The notes below the pieces were generated by a model, which worked only from the letters and a program-made list of their open reading frames with translations, was not told where the DNA came from and ran no database searches. Position numbers and translations under genes: made by a program. Shown one piece after another: positions 37,522-46,718 of a DNA stretch of 63,578 bases (positions are counted from its first letter, which is position 1; the number at the start of each line of letters is the position of its first letter). The stretch is from Alkalibacterium putridalgicola (GTDB lineage: Bacteria; Bacillota; Bacilli; Lactobacillales; Carnobacteriaceae_A): positions 1 through 63,578 of the forward strand of contig NZ_FOBL01000015.1 in the NCBI RefSeq assembly GCF_900109825.1. The letters are read 5' to 3'.

Positions 37522-38928
37522 TTATTTTTTAAAGTACTCAATGGCATTGTTATAAGAGACATTCTCGATCAGTTTCTTGAGCAGGTTCTCATCGTTAGGG
37601 AATTTGCCCAGTTCGACTTGTTCGCCGACGAAGTTACATAGAATACGACGGAAGTAGTCGTGTCTTGGATATGAGACGAAACTGCGTGAATCTGTCAGCA
37701 TCCCGACGAAATGCATCAGGAGACCGTGGTCAGCCAGTGTTTCCATCTGACGGAGCATCCCTTGTTCTGTGTCGTTGAACCACCAGCCGGCACCGAATTG
37801 AACTTTGCCTTTGATGCCTTCGTCGTTGCCCTGGAAGTTTGCGACGGTACTGGCCACGATATGGTTGTACATAGGGTTCAGGTTGTAAACGATCGTTTTA
37901 GGCAGCGTGCCGTTTTTATGCATGCTGTTCAGAAGATTGTTCAGTGCATAAGCAACATCTGTCTGATCATTGATCGAGTCGAAACCGGCATCCGGTCCGA
38001 TCGCTTCAAATGATCTCGCATTGTTGTTGCGAATCGCGCCAAAGTGGATCTGCATGATCCAGCCGCGTTTTTCATACATCGCTGAAAGATCTGTCAGCAA
38101 ACGTGTCAGATACTTGGCTTTTTCTTCTTTTGTGACTTCTTTTTCTGCCAGAGCTTTAACATAGATGGCATCGATCTCTTCATCTGTTGCTTCTGCATAG
38201 AGAAGTTCTGTCAGACCGTGGTCTGAAGCCAGTGTGCCGCGCTGATCAAAGTACTCGACGCGCTCTTCAAGCAGGGCTACAAGTTCAGCGTAACTTTCAG
38301 CTGTTTTTCCTGTCACATCTTTCAGTTTGTTCAGGAAGTTCGTGAATTTCTCTTCACCGATCGCGAAGGCTTCGTCCGGACGGAATGAAGGTGCTACAGT
38401 GACGTCAAAAGAATCGTCCGCTTTGATCTGGTCGTGATATTCAAGAGAGTCTGTCGGATTATCTGTCGTTCCGATGAAAGCAACATTTGAATTTTCGACC
38501 AGTTTGCGTGCAGTCAATCCTTCATCGCGCAGTTTCGTGTTGGCACGGTCATAAACGTCTTTCCAGTTTTCGCTGGTCAGGAGATCCTCGATACCGAAAT
38601 ATTTTTTCAGTTCAAGCTGAGTCCAGTGGAACAGAGGATTCCCGATAGCCACTTCAGCCGTCCCGGCCCATGCTTCGAATTTCTCTTCAGGTGAAGCATC
38701 GCCTGTTACTTTGTCTTCTGACACACCGTTCGCACGCATGGCACGCCATTTGTAGTGGTCGCCGGCCAGCCATAGTTCCGTCAGGTTTTCAAACTGGTGG
38801 TCTTCCGCGATCTGCTTAGGATCCAGGTGACAGTGATAGTCAAAAATCGGCAGGTCTTTTGCATAGTCGTGGTACAAGTGCTTGGCTACATCGTTCTGCA
38901 GCATGAAATCGTCATGTATAAAAGTCAT
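37522..38928 (-). CDS. uxaC: glucuronate isomerase
   Basis: A 468-residue member of the uronate isomerase family that turns D-glucuronate into D-fructuronate (and galacturonate into tagaturonate). The metal-site motif FDYHCHLDPKQIAED is near residue 30. Further histidines are in MQIHFGAIRNNN and a late TDSRSFVSYPRHDYFRRILCN matches the family. AAAGGAG precedes the ATG. The gene begins 13 bp after the GH2 gene, so glucuronate release and isomerisation are co-expressed. Confidence 0.96.
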   Translation of the reverse strand: MTFIHDDFMLQNDVAKHLYHDYAKDLPIFDYHCHLDPKQIAEDHQFENLTELWLAGDHYKWRAMRANGVSEDKVTGDASPEEKFEAWAGTAEVAIGNPLFHWTQLELKKYFGIEDLLTSENWKDVYDRANTKLRDEGLTARKLVENSNVAFIGTTDNPTDSLEYHDQIKADDSFDVTVAPSFRPDEAFAIGEEKFTNFLNKLKDVTGKTAESYAELVALLEERVEYFDQRGTLASDHGLTELLYAEATDEEIDAIYVKALAEKEVTKEEKAKYLTRLLTDLSAMYEKRGWIMQIHFGAIRNNNARSFEAIGPDAGFDSINDQTDVAYALNNLLNSMHKNGTLPKTIVYNLNPMYNHIVASTVANFQGNDEGIKGKVQFGAGWWFNDTEQGMLRQMETLADHGLLMHFVGMLTDSRSFVSYPRHDYFRRILCNFVGEQVELGKFPNDENLLKKLIENVSYNNAIEYFKK

Positions 38929-38941
38929 GAATTCGTCTCCT

Positions 38942-41239
38942 TTATTTTTTGCTGATTTTAGTCAATTGTCTGTTCAATCGATTGAGCAGTTTAGGATTCA
39001 ATGTTTCTTCATCCATAGAGGCCAGCATATCCAGACTCATACCTGACATCATCTCATACATCGGCGAAGCTTCCATATCTCCGAAGAACTTGGACAGCAC
39101 AGCTTTGATTTCATTGTTTTCCATAAGATCCGAGATCTTGTCTCTTGAGGAATACACATCGTCAGTAATGACGACGTCTTCGTCACTGTCTTCCAGGTCC
39201 TCTTCATCCTCAGGCATAGAGAACCAGTTGGATACCAGTCCGCCTTCTTCACTGTCAGGAGCCTTGTAGTATTCTGGCAGTTCGGAAACTTTTTCAAACA
39301 CACCCTGGTCTGTATAGCCGTCGTCTCCAACGACTTTGACAAAGGTCTCGTCATCATTCAGTGCAACATTTTCAAAGACGACTTTGTGGTCGACCGCTTC
39401 TTTTGTTTCGATTTCTTTGCCGTCAACGACCAGCGTGACGGAATCACAGTTCGTATACACTTTGAACGTCGTTTCGTCGCCCACACGTTCGATGTAACGC
39501 TTGCCAGTCAGGTGAACGAATTTCTCTGTCGTCCAGTTGGCTTTATACATATAGAACGCATCTTTTTTAAGTTTACGGTCGTAAGTGATCAGGCCTTTGT
39601 TGTTTCGGCCTTTCACACCACCTTCGTCACGGATGTTTGCGCCGAAGTCAAACATGTTCCAGACATAAGTGGCCCACAGGTACGGACGCTCTGAATACAT
39701 TTTCCATACTTTTTCGTGATACAGCGCATGGTATTCTTCAGTGTAATCCTTCACTTTCGGCTCATCGGTGTGATACTCGATGATGCCTTCTGCCCCGTAT
39801 TCTGAGATACACAGCGGCGTTTCCGGATTCTTCTCGTGGAAGGTATCCATCCAGGGACCGAAGTCTTCCGTTTCACCCATGTACCAGCCGTAATACTTGT
39901 TATAGCCCACGACATCAGTCATGTAGTTATAGTCGTCTTCATCATCCACGAACATGACATTTGCCAGTGTCGTCAGACGGCTCGGGTCTTCTTTCTTGGT
40001 CAGTTCAGTCAATTTTTTAACAACGTCTCTAACTTCCTGAGACTCGCCGCCGATCTGGATCTCATTCTGTACGCCCCAGAAAATAATGGACGGATGATTG
40101 TAATTCTGACGGATCAGCTCTGTCATCTGACTGATCGCATTCGTTCCTTCAAGATCGGTTTTTGACATGCGAGAAATGAATGGGATCTCTGCCCAGACGA
40201 CCATGCCTTCCTGGTCACAGAGATCGTAGAAGGTCTGGTCATGCTGATAGTGAGCCAAACGAATAGAGGTGGCCCCGACTTCTTTGATCAGTTCCATATC
40301 CTCTTTATGCTCTTTTTCTGTGATGGCCCAGCCCATGTCTTTTCTGTCCTGGTGACGCGAAACACCGTTCAGCTGCACACGCTTGCCATTGAGGAAGAAG
40401 CCTTTTTGCGGATCGACGTGGAAATAACGCAGACCAAAAGGAATCGTCAGTTCATCGATCGTATCATTGAACTTCTGAACGCTTACCTTAGCTGTATAAT
40501 GGTACGGATTTTCGATACCGTTCCAAAGCACCGGATCATTCAGTTTGAATGGTACGGTGACTGTCTTCTTACTGTTCGCTTCCATCTGTATATCTTTAGC
40601 TCGACTGTTGACGACCCGGCCTTCCTGATCGAGTATGTCGATCCACAAGCGGACTTTTCTGTCTTCTGTCAAGTCATTCGTCAGTCCAGTTTCCACTTCA
40701 AAGCTTGCTTCATTATCTGAGACGTCCTGCTGCTTGATGTAGACACCCTGAGAACCATGATCCAGAACATCCACATGCACTGGGTTGGTGAGCACTAAAT
40801 TCACATCACGGTACAGGCCGCCGTAAAAAGTGAAGTCTGCCATCAGAGGATAAACGTCTTCAAATGCTGAGTTATCCACTTCAACGAGCAGCGTGTTGTC
40901 TTCACCGAAAGTAAAGTGTTCAGTCAGATCGAAACGGAAGGTTGAATAGCCGCCGCGGTGTTCCCCTAAGTGATGACCATTGATGTAAACATTCGTTACA
41001 CTATTCGATCCTTCAAACTCAATAAACACACGCTGGTCTTTCTTTTCTATAGGAAGAGACAAGGTTTTTTCATACCAGCAGGCGCCGCGATAAAAATCAA
41101 AACCGTTTGCGCCGTCTACAGCGTTCCATGTGTGCGGCACGGAAACTGCTGTCCACCCAGATGCATTCTCCGGATTATTCGTGTCCACTGATTCTTTTGT
41201 AAATTTCCAGTCTTTATTTAATGATAAAATTTGTCGCAT
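38942..41239 (-). CDS. uidA: GH2 beta-glycosidase, probable beta-glucuronidase
   Basis: A 765-residue GH2 enzyme: sugar-binding jelly roll (residues 1-180), immunoglobulin-like domain, and catalytic barrel (about 280-580). The acid/base glutamate is in WGVQNEIQ and the nucleophile in CISEYGAEG. GRNNKGLI contains an N-x-K, known to contact the carboxylate in glucuronidases, but similar sequences occur in GH2 galactosidases, so it is not proof. The operon, with uxaC, uxuA and uxuB, makes glucuronide the best substrate. No signal peptide, so it acts on imported glycosides. The last 90 residues form an acidic, helical extension beyond the core. GGAGG precedes the ATG. Confidence 0.8.
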   Translation of the reverse strand: MRQILSLNKDWKFTKESVDTNNPENASGWTAVSVPHTWNAVDGANGFDFYRGACWYEKTLSLPIEKKDQRVFIEFEGSNSVTNVYINGHHLGEHRGGYSTFRFDLTEHFTFGEDNTLLVEVDNSAFEDVYPLMADFTFYGGLYRDVNLVLTNPVHVDVLDHGSQGVYIKQQDVSDNEASFEVETGLTNDLTEDRKVRLWIDILDQEGRVVNSRAKDIQMEANSKKTVTVPFKLNDPVLWNGIENPYHYTAKVSVQKFNDTIDELTIPFGLRYFHVDPQKGFFLNGKRVQLNGVSRHQDRKDMGWAITEKEHKEDMELIKEVGATSIRLAHYQHDQTFYDLCDQEGMVVWAEIPFISRMSKTDLEGTNAISQMTELIRQNYNHPSIIFWGVQNEIQIGGESQEVRDVVKKLTELTKKEDPSRLTTLANVMFVDDEDDYNYMTDVVGYNKYYGWYMGETEDFGPWMDTFHEKNPETPLCISEYGAEGIIEYHTDEPKVKDYTEEYHALYHEKVWKMYSERPYLWATYVWNMFDFGANIRDEGGVKGRNNKGLITYDRKLKKDAFYMYKANWTTEKFVHLTGKRYIERVGDETTFKVYTNCDSVTLVVDGKEIETKEAVDHKVVFENVALNDDETFVKVVGDDGYTDQGVFEKVSELPEYYKAPDSEEGGLVSNWFSMPEDEEDLEDSDEDVVITDDVYSSRDKISDLMENNEIKAVLSKFFGDMEASPMYEMMSGMSLDMLASMDEETLNPKLLNRLNRQLTKISKK

Positions 41240-41274
41240 TATTTTAGTCCTCCATGTAAGTGTCAGTGACGGAT

Positions 41275-42117
41275 CTATTTGCTTAATGCATCCTTGAATT
41301 CCTTGATAAGCTGTTCCTGGTAATCTTCGTCAAAGTCGTCATTGACCAGTTTGTCTTTTGCTTCTGTCTTCAGTCTTTCCCACGATTCTGCTTCTTTACC
41401 GACAACGATCGGGTAATAATGTACGCCGTTCTGCTGCGCAGCATCCAGGTCGCCGGGCGCATCACCGACCATGACGATCTGGTTTTCTGAATCATAGTGC
41501 TTTTTCAGCTGAGAGATACAGTAAGCTTTCGATCCAGCTTCCTGTCCAAGCATCACTTCGACATAAGGAGCCAAATCATGTTTCGTCCATTCGTTATAGA
41601 CAGCCTCACCATTAGCGGAGGAAACGATTGCTATATCCGCCACTTTGCTCAGTTCTGCCAGGCCTTCCTTGACACCGTCAAATGGGTGATCTTCTCCTGA
41701 AAGGCCTTCGATGCACTGATTCACACGGTCACTCCACTCCAGAGCCAGTTTGAGTTCTTCTTCTCCAGTTTTTTCGATTTCTCTCTGTAAAGAAGGTTTA
41801 GATAGTTCATCCGATTCTTCGGTCCATTTTTTAACATGAGCAAGTTCAGGAACATCCAGTCCTTTTTCATGAGCAATGTCAAACGATAAAGCCAGACCCT
41901 TAAAGCGGTTGATGCCTCGTGTCATAGAAAATAAATTGATTTCATTCCAGATTTTCAAAAATTCGTCTTTTACTGATTCGATCCCGAATACGTCAACGGC
42001 TCTTGGCCCAAAACAATGAAAATGTTTGATATCCATTGTATCCATGGCACAACCATCAGAGTCCACACAGACTAGATATTCATGCCTTTTTTCGAACTCT
42101 TCTACGCGTTGTTTCAT
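41275..42117 (-). CDS. HAD-family hydrolase heading the glucuronide operon
   Basis: A 280-residue HAD-superfamily protein. Motif I is VCVDSDGCAMDTM: nucleophile Asp, then SDG rather than the usual FDGTL. Motif II is the serine in IVSSANGEA, the lysine is in QEAGSKAYC and motif IV is MVGDAPGDLDAA. A helical cap (about residues 30-160) is large, as in class C1. It is the first gene of the operon leading to uxuB. I can assign no substrate; a phosphatase for a sugar phosphate made in the pathway is a guess. GAGGTG precedes the ATG. Confidence 0.82.
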   Translation of the reverse strand: MKQRVEEFEKRHEYLVCVDSDGCAMDTMDIKHFHCFGPRAVDVFGIESVKDEFLKIWNEINLFSMTRGINRFKGLALSFDIAHEKGLDVPELAHVKKWTEESDELSKPSLQREIEKTGEEELKLALEWSDRVNQCIEGLSGEDHPFDGVKEGLAELSKVADIAIVSSANGEAVYNEWTKHDLAPYVEVMLGQEAGSKAYCISQLKKHYDSENQIVMVGDAPGDLDAAQQNGVHYYPIVVGKEAESWERLKTEAKDKLVNDDFDEDYQEQLIKEFKDALSK

Positions 42118-42145
42118 TTTTTCACCTCATAATTGATTTGTAAAA

Positions 42146-42165
42146 CTAATATACTAGTATATTAG
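42146..42165 (-). promoter_or_regulatory. operator of the main glucuronide operon
   Basis: A perfect 20-bp palindrome, CTAATATACT joined to AGTATATTAG, 29 bp ahead of the HAD gene. A possible -35 TTGTAA and TAATAT -10 with 17-bp spacing place the operator over the -10. No cre site is obvious here. It shares its core with the four other operators of the island. Confidence 0.75.
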
Positions 42166-42238
42166 CATGAAACCCCTTCATTTACAACACTAATTTAAAG
42201 AAAATCCTGTTAAATCCCTTCTAATTATATCACAGGAA

Positions 42239-42283
42239 GAAAACCTCCAATAAATTAGACACATTCTAATTATCGGAGGTTTT
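42239..42283 (-). terminator. terminator of the symporter-GH3 operon
   Basis: Stem AAAACCTCC / GGAGGTTTT enclosing a second inverted repeat AATTAGA / TCTAATT. It lies 11 nt past the GH3 stop codon and can read as a terminator on both strands. Confidence 0.8.
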
Positions 42284-42294
42284 CCTAATATTAT

Positions 42295-44016
42295 TTACAG
42301 TTTAGCCTGCCATTTGTTTGCCCAGACATTTTCATTAGGAACGCCTTTGAACTCAGATTTCCCTTCAAGTTTATCTATCAGCTGTCTGATCGTTTCTTCA
42401 TTATCATGATACGCATTGATGTACGTTTTCACCATCGTAGCATCATGCAGATGCGTCGTGTAGTTCAATGAGACGAACACAGTCGGTACTTCATGAACGA
42501 ACCATGGCACCTCATTAGACATGGCCACTGTCCACTGGATCCGGTAGTTGTTCTGTGCACCGTATCCCACAACATTAGCCACTTCCAGAGCGAGGTCTAC
42601 ATTTTCCCGATATTCCAGCGTTCTTCCTTTGACACGGGAGTTACCGTCATTCAATGTCACGTCGTATCCGCGACGCTCGAGTTCTTCTTTAATGAAGGTT
42701 ACTGTTTCGTCACTTGTTGCCATCATGCCGCCTTTTTCCCCTTCAAGGTAATATAGACGGATGCGTCGATGCGTTTCTGGGCTGATCGGGAGGTTTCCCT
42801 GTGTATCTTTGACCAGCGTGATCCCTTTATCTGCCGCTTCTTTTCGCATCTCAAGGTGTTCATCACTGCCGATCACTTTAAGGTCTTCTTCTGATTTCAG
42901 TAATGTACCGGCTTCTTTTTTCTGAGGCAGGTTCAATTTGGCTTTCAATCCCAGGATCCGACGCAAAGCATCAGTCATGCGTTCCTCAGTTATCACGCCG
43001 TTCTGGTATCCTTTAAGCATAAAGTTAAAATCTTCTTCAATATTATTGAAGAACAGGAACATATCGCACCCGGCCGCGATCGACTGAGGCACGTAGTCTT
43101 CACGGCGCATGGCTGCAGTCATGCCGAGCATGTGAGACGCATCAGTGATGACCATACCGTTGAAATCCAGTTTCGTTTTCAAAAGATCCTGGATCAGTTC
43201 AGGTGCCAGAGTGGCCGGCAGGATATTTTTGTCTTCGAGTTCAGGGTCGAGTGCTTTCTGATATTCCGGCAAAGCGATATGCCCCGCCATGATCATTTCT
43301 ACACCATTATCGATATGATGACTGTACACGCGTCCAAAGGAGTCTTCCCATTCATCTATAGACATTTCGTTAACGCCTAATACCAGATGCTGGTCGCGTT
43401 CTTCCGTGCCGTCACCCGGGAAGTGCTTGATGCACTGGATGACTTCGCTCTGTGTCAGTCCTTCAAGGTACGCTGTCGTGTACTTGATGACATCGTCCGC
43501 ATTCGTTCCATAGGCACGCGTATTGACGATCGTATTGCGCCAGTTCTTCAGGATATCTACACAGGGATCAAAGTTGACGTTGACACCGAGTGCCGTTTCT
43601 TCCCGTCCCGATACATAACCGGCATCATAGGCCACTTGTGTATCTCTGGAAGCTTCAGCCTGAGCACCTGAAGCGATATACGTGCCGTCACTTGTTGCAC
43701 CGTTCCCGCCTGCATCGCAGTTCGCAGCGACGAGCAGCGGGATGTTAGATTTTTCCTGCAGCGAGTTGATGAGTTCCTGAATCTCTTTTGAATTGCTTCC
43801 ATGATAGCGGGCACCCCCGATATGGAACCGTTCGATAATCTCGTCATTGGTGAAATCATTCCCGCTGAACTTATCTTCTCCAAAGAAAAAGAGGTTGGTG
43901 AAGAGCTGACCTGCTTTTTCTTCATCAGACATGTTACTGATCGTATCTTCGACCCAGCTGATCTGACTTTCGTCAAGCTGATAAGGTTTCTTTGTTAAAT
44001 CGACTAATTTAGGCAT
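42295..44016 (-). CDS. GH3 beta-glycosidase (NagZ-like, probable beta-N-acetylhexosaminidase)
   Basis: A 573-residue GH3 enzyme. The N-terminal barrel carries the signature KHFPGDGTEERDQHL, the His-Asp/Glu type seen in beta-N-acetylglucosaminidases, and the nucleophile aspartate in VITDASHMLGM. A C-terminal alpha/beta domain of about 180 residues follows, so it is longer than single-domain NagZ. No signal peptide: a cytoplasmic enzyme for imported oligosaccharides. It follows a symporter gene by 17 bp. With the glucuronidase it could split glycans in which glucuronic acid alternates with hexosamine, but that is inference. The ribosome binding site is weak. Confidence 0.82.
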   Translation of the reverse strand: MPKLVDLTKKPYQLDESQISWVEDTISNMSDEEKAGQLFTNLFFFGEDKFSGNDFTNDEIIERFHIGGARYHGSNSKEIQELINSLQEKSNIPLLVAANCDAGGNGATSDGTYIASGAQAEASRDTQVAYDAGYVSGREETALGVNVNFDPCVDILKNWRNTIVNTRAYGTNADDVIKYTTAYLEGLTQSEVIQCIKHFPGDGTEERDQHLVLGVNEMSIDEWEDSFGRVYSHHIDNGVEMIMAGHIALPEYQKALDPELEDKNILPATLAPELIQDLLKTKLDFNGMVITDASHMLGMTAAMRREDYVPQSIAAGCDMFLFFNNIEEDFNFMLKGYQNGVITEERMTDALRRILGLKAKLNLPQKKEAGTLLKSEEDLKVIGSDEHLEMRKEAADKGITLVKDTQGNLPISPETHRRIRLYYLEGEKGGMMATSDETVTFIKEELERRGYDVTLNDGNSRVKGRTLEYRENVDLALEVANVVGYGAQNNYRIQWTVAMSNEVPWFVHEVPTVFVSLNYTTHLHDATMVKTYINAYHDNEETIRQLIDKLEGKSEFKGVPNENVWANKWQAKL

Positions 44017-44033
44017 TCATATCCGCTCTTTTC

Positions 44034-45560
44034 TTATTGGTTTTCTTTCGCTTTTTCTTTCTTAGCCAGTACTTCGTCTTTTCTGTCCTGCAGTTCATTC
44101 TGGATCATCAGCATTTTTTCTTTATCCAGGTCATAAAATTTCATAGCGATCAGTGAAGCGATCCAGGCAAACAACAAGATACCTATAAACAGGAACATCG
44201 TGACCCATAAAATCTCGCTGGTATATGGTGTATCGACATCTGGGAAGATCTGTTCAAACCCGATGTAAGCTAACGTGAATCCGATAACAGTCTGAGCTAA
44301 AGATGAGATCATTTTGTCAACGAATGAGAAGATAGTCCCCATGACACCCGGGGCATAACGTCCGGATTTATACGTTTCATAATCTGTAACGTCCGGGATC
44401 ATCGGAATGACAAGACCACCGGAAAGTGTTCGTACTCCATTACCGACAACGTATAATGTAACGAATGAAATCGTCATGAATCCCCAGTTATCCATGGATA
44501 TTGCACCAGGATCACCTAAAACGATAAGCAGGAACATCCCGACGAAAGCGGCGATGGATGCCCATGTTGCTAAAATATAGCCTTGTTTCGTACCAAATTT
44601 CGCCGCGATCCTTGTACCGAATATCGCGATGATCACGTTCGGAATAAGCATGATTCCCGAAAGGACACCGAACAAGCCATAATCCCCAATAACGATACCG
44701 AACAGCATGACCATAACGATCGAGTTAGTTGCGACCTGCTGGCCCAGTTTATCTGTAGAAGCGGCAACGACCAGCATCTGAAGCGGACGATTCCCCTTAA
44801 GGATCTGCCACATGTCTTTGAAGGTGATTTTAACCACTTCACCTGTACCGAAGAACTCGGGACGGTCTTTTGACCAGATACCTATGACGGCCAGTGTAGT
44901 CAATATTCCTGAGAAAACAATAAAGGTTAAAGCAAATTCATAGAACAGTGCTTCACTGTTCCAGCCGCCATATTTGGGTACCAGATAGTTAGCGAGATAA
45001 ATACCGATTCCTGCGAAGAATATTGACGTCATTGAAATATCAAAAGTAGAGAAAATCGGACGCTGTTCCGGATCACTTGTGATGACCGACTGTCCAGATT
45101 TTGTTACAGCCGTCTGGAAGGTATAACCAATAATATAAAGGGCATACAATCCAATGAAATACGGTAACTTCATCGCATCAGGGACCAGCTGGTTCGTAAA
45201 GAAGAGAAGCAGCATAACGATCGTCATCAAAAGATAACCACCCACCATAAAGGGACGGAATTTACCGAATTTACCGCTTGTCTTGTCGATCCACATCCCG
45301 ATGACCGGATCTGTAAAGCCATCAAAAATACGACTCCCGGTAATAACTGTAGATACGATCACTGTACCTAAGCCCACGACACCGGTTGCAAAATAGGCCA
45401 CGTTCATCATCAGGAACATGTAGGCATTCGTTGCCGTATTATTAGCCGCAAAGAATCCTATCTGCCATATTTTAGCTCTATTGAAATTCCGTTTCTTTCC
45501 TGCTACCGCTTTCATATCTGATTCGCCTTTAGCTTCATTTGTTCTGTGTCCTACATCCAT
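44034..45560 (-). CDS. GPH-family glycoside:cation symporter, copy 2
   Basis: A 508-residue twelve-helix transporter, very similar to copy 3 (46719-48230) and somewhat less to copy 1. The cytoplasmic family motif reads DGFTDPVIGMWIDKTSGKFGKFRPF. AGAAGGAG fixes the start at 45560; the 31 codons of open frame before it are leader. It is co-transcribed with the GH3 gene. It probably imports a disaccharide or oligosaccharide containing uronic acid, with a cation. The C-terminus is Lys- and Glu-rich. Confidence 0.88.
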   Translation of the reverse strand: MDVGHRTNEAKGESDMKAVAGKKRNFNRAKIWQIGFFAANNTATNAYMFLMMNVAYFATGVVGLGTVIVSTVITGSRIFDGFTDPVIGMWIDKTSGKFGKFRPFMVGGYLLMTIVMLLLFFTNQLVPDAMKLPYFIGLYALYIIGYTFQTAVTKSGQSVITSDPEQRPIFSTFDISMTSIFFAGIGIYLANYLVPKYGGWNSEALFYEFALTFIVFSGILTTLAVIGIWSKDRPEFFGTGEVVKITFKDMWQILKGNRPLQMLVVAASTDKLGQQVATNSIVMVMLFGIVIGDYGLFGVLSGIMLIPNVIIAIFGTRIAAKFGTKQGYILATWASIAAFVGMFLLIVLGDPGAISMDNWGFMTISFVTLYVVGNGVRTLSGGLVIPMIPDVTDYETYKSGRYAPGVMGTIFSFVDKMISSLAQTVIGFTLAYIGFEQIFPDVDTPYTSEILWVTMFLFIGILLFAWIASLIAMKFYDLDKEKMLMIQNELQDRKDEVLAKKEKAKENQ

Positions 45561-45632
45561 GATGAAAAACTCCTTCTGTATTTGAATTTGTATATGCTTA
45601 CAAAAACGCTTAAAAAATAAATGCTCTTCCAT

Positions 45633-45671
45633 ATAAAACGTTTTCAACAACATGTATACTAGTATATTAGC
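45633..45671 (-). promoter_or_regulatory. operator and cre-like site ahead of symporter copy 2
   Basis: Operator core TATACTAGTATA with the extension TTAGCATA (45655-45674, plus reading), then towards the gene ATAAAACGTTTTCA (45633-45646), a CcpA-like site with 12 of 14 matches. The order operator, cre, gene is the same as at copies 1 and 3. The leader down to the start codon is alignable with that of copy 3. Confidence 0.72.
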
Positions 45672-45857
45672 ATATGTATTTTGATAAATCTACACCGTTT
45701 TCTTAATTTCTTTAAAAAAATCAGATCTCTACCTTTTCTCATTTATATAGCAGCTCTGTGTAAGCCTTAGTTAAGGGACGTGTTAACGGTCAGAGAATGT
45801 GTGACGGTCATTCGAACTGCCCTATCTACTGGAATCATATCACAACGAAACACCTTT

Positions 45858-46556
45858 CTAACCTAGTATAGACCGTTTTGCTTCTTCGAGAAAATAGTCG
45901 GGATACTTGTCAATAATGCATGTCTTGGAACTGACCATAAAGAGGATATGCTTGTCGACAAGCTTTTTCACTTCTACCTTATTGCCAGCTTTAATCGCTG
46001 CCAGGATATTTTCATGTTCCTCTAAAACCAGATTATAGTCAAAGGTGATATTTTTTAAGTTCAGCCATCTCAAGCGATCCAAATGCACACTGGTCTTTCT
46101 GATCCACTTCCAGATCTGACCTTTACCCACGATTTCATAACAGGTACGGTGAAATGCATCATCAAGGTCGTGATAGTTAGATATATTGCCATTTTCATAC
46201 TCCAGCTTCTGCTGATCGAGTATGATTTGCAGGCTTTTCTCAGAGTTATGGTCGAGAACATCACATAGTTCAGCCATCACTTCTCTCTCCGTATATAACC
46301 TGAAAAATCTGGAATGGTCCGCTTGATCTATGTCTATTTTTGATACATAGGTCCCCGACTGCGGAAAAGTATACAGCAGATTTTGCTTCTTTAGTTGTTT
46401 AAGGGATTCCCGGATCGGCGTACGCCCCACTTCCAGGAGATTCATCAATCGTGATTCCGATAATTTCTGTCCTGGATACAGCTCAGTTTTTATGATCATT
46501 TCATTCAACTGTTCATATGTCTGATCCTGAATCGTTATATTTTTCAGCACGCTCAT
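45858..46556 (-). CDS. GntR-family regulator with FCD domain, copy 1
   Basis: A 232-residue transcription factor: an N-terminal winged helix (residues about 8-72, with GRTPIRESLKQLKKQNLLYTFPQSGTYVSKID) and a C-terminal all-helical FCD ligand domain of the FadR subfamily. Candidate metal/ligand residues include Asp and His in HDLDDAFHRTCYE and a later histidine. Such regulators often bind hexuronates or fructuronate. It lies between two symporter genes and is a paralogue of the protein at 48496. It is the likely reader of the TATACTAG operators. The 200 bp after it hold no evident terminator. Confidence 0.88.
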   Translation of the reverse strand: MSVLKNITIQDQTYEQLNEMIIKTELYPGQKLSESRLMNLLEVGRTPIRESLKQLKKQNLLYTFPQSGTYVSKIDIDQADHSRFFRLYTEREVMAELCDVLDHNSEKSLQIILDQQKLEYENGNISNYHDLDDAFHRTCYEIVGKGQIWKWIRKTSVHLDRLRWLNLKNITFDYNLVLEEHENILAAIKAGNKVEVKKLVDKHILFMVSSKTCIIDKYPDYFLEEAKRSILG

Positions 46557-46646
46557 ACCTTCCTTTCTAGTTAAGATATTAGGACTTCTTCCAGTTCTCT
46601 TGCAAAATGACCCTTGTTTTTATGGTAAGGCTTACATTATCTTTCG

Positions 46647-46682
46647 AAAAAAAGAGATAGCTTTGAAGCTATCTCTTTTTTT
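46647..46682 (-). terminator. terminator of symporter copy 3
   Basis: Perfect stem AAAAAGAGATAGCTT / AAGCTATCTCTTTTT with extended T-run on the minus strand, about 36 nt past the stop codon. Confidence 0.88.
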
Positions 46683-46718
46683 ATACATCTTAACTTTTCA
46701 TAAAAAATCAGACACTGA

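Noticed and set aside
38942-41239. N-x-K motif as proof of beta-glucuronidase activity
   Set aside because: A similar NNKGL stretch is common in GH2 beta-galactosidases, so the assignment rests on operon context instead.
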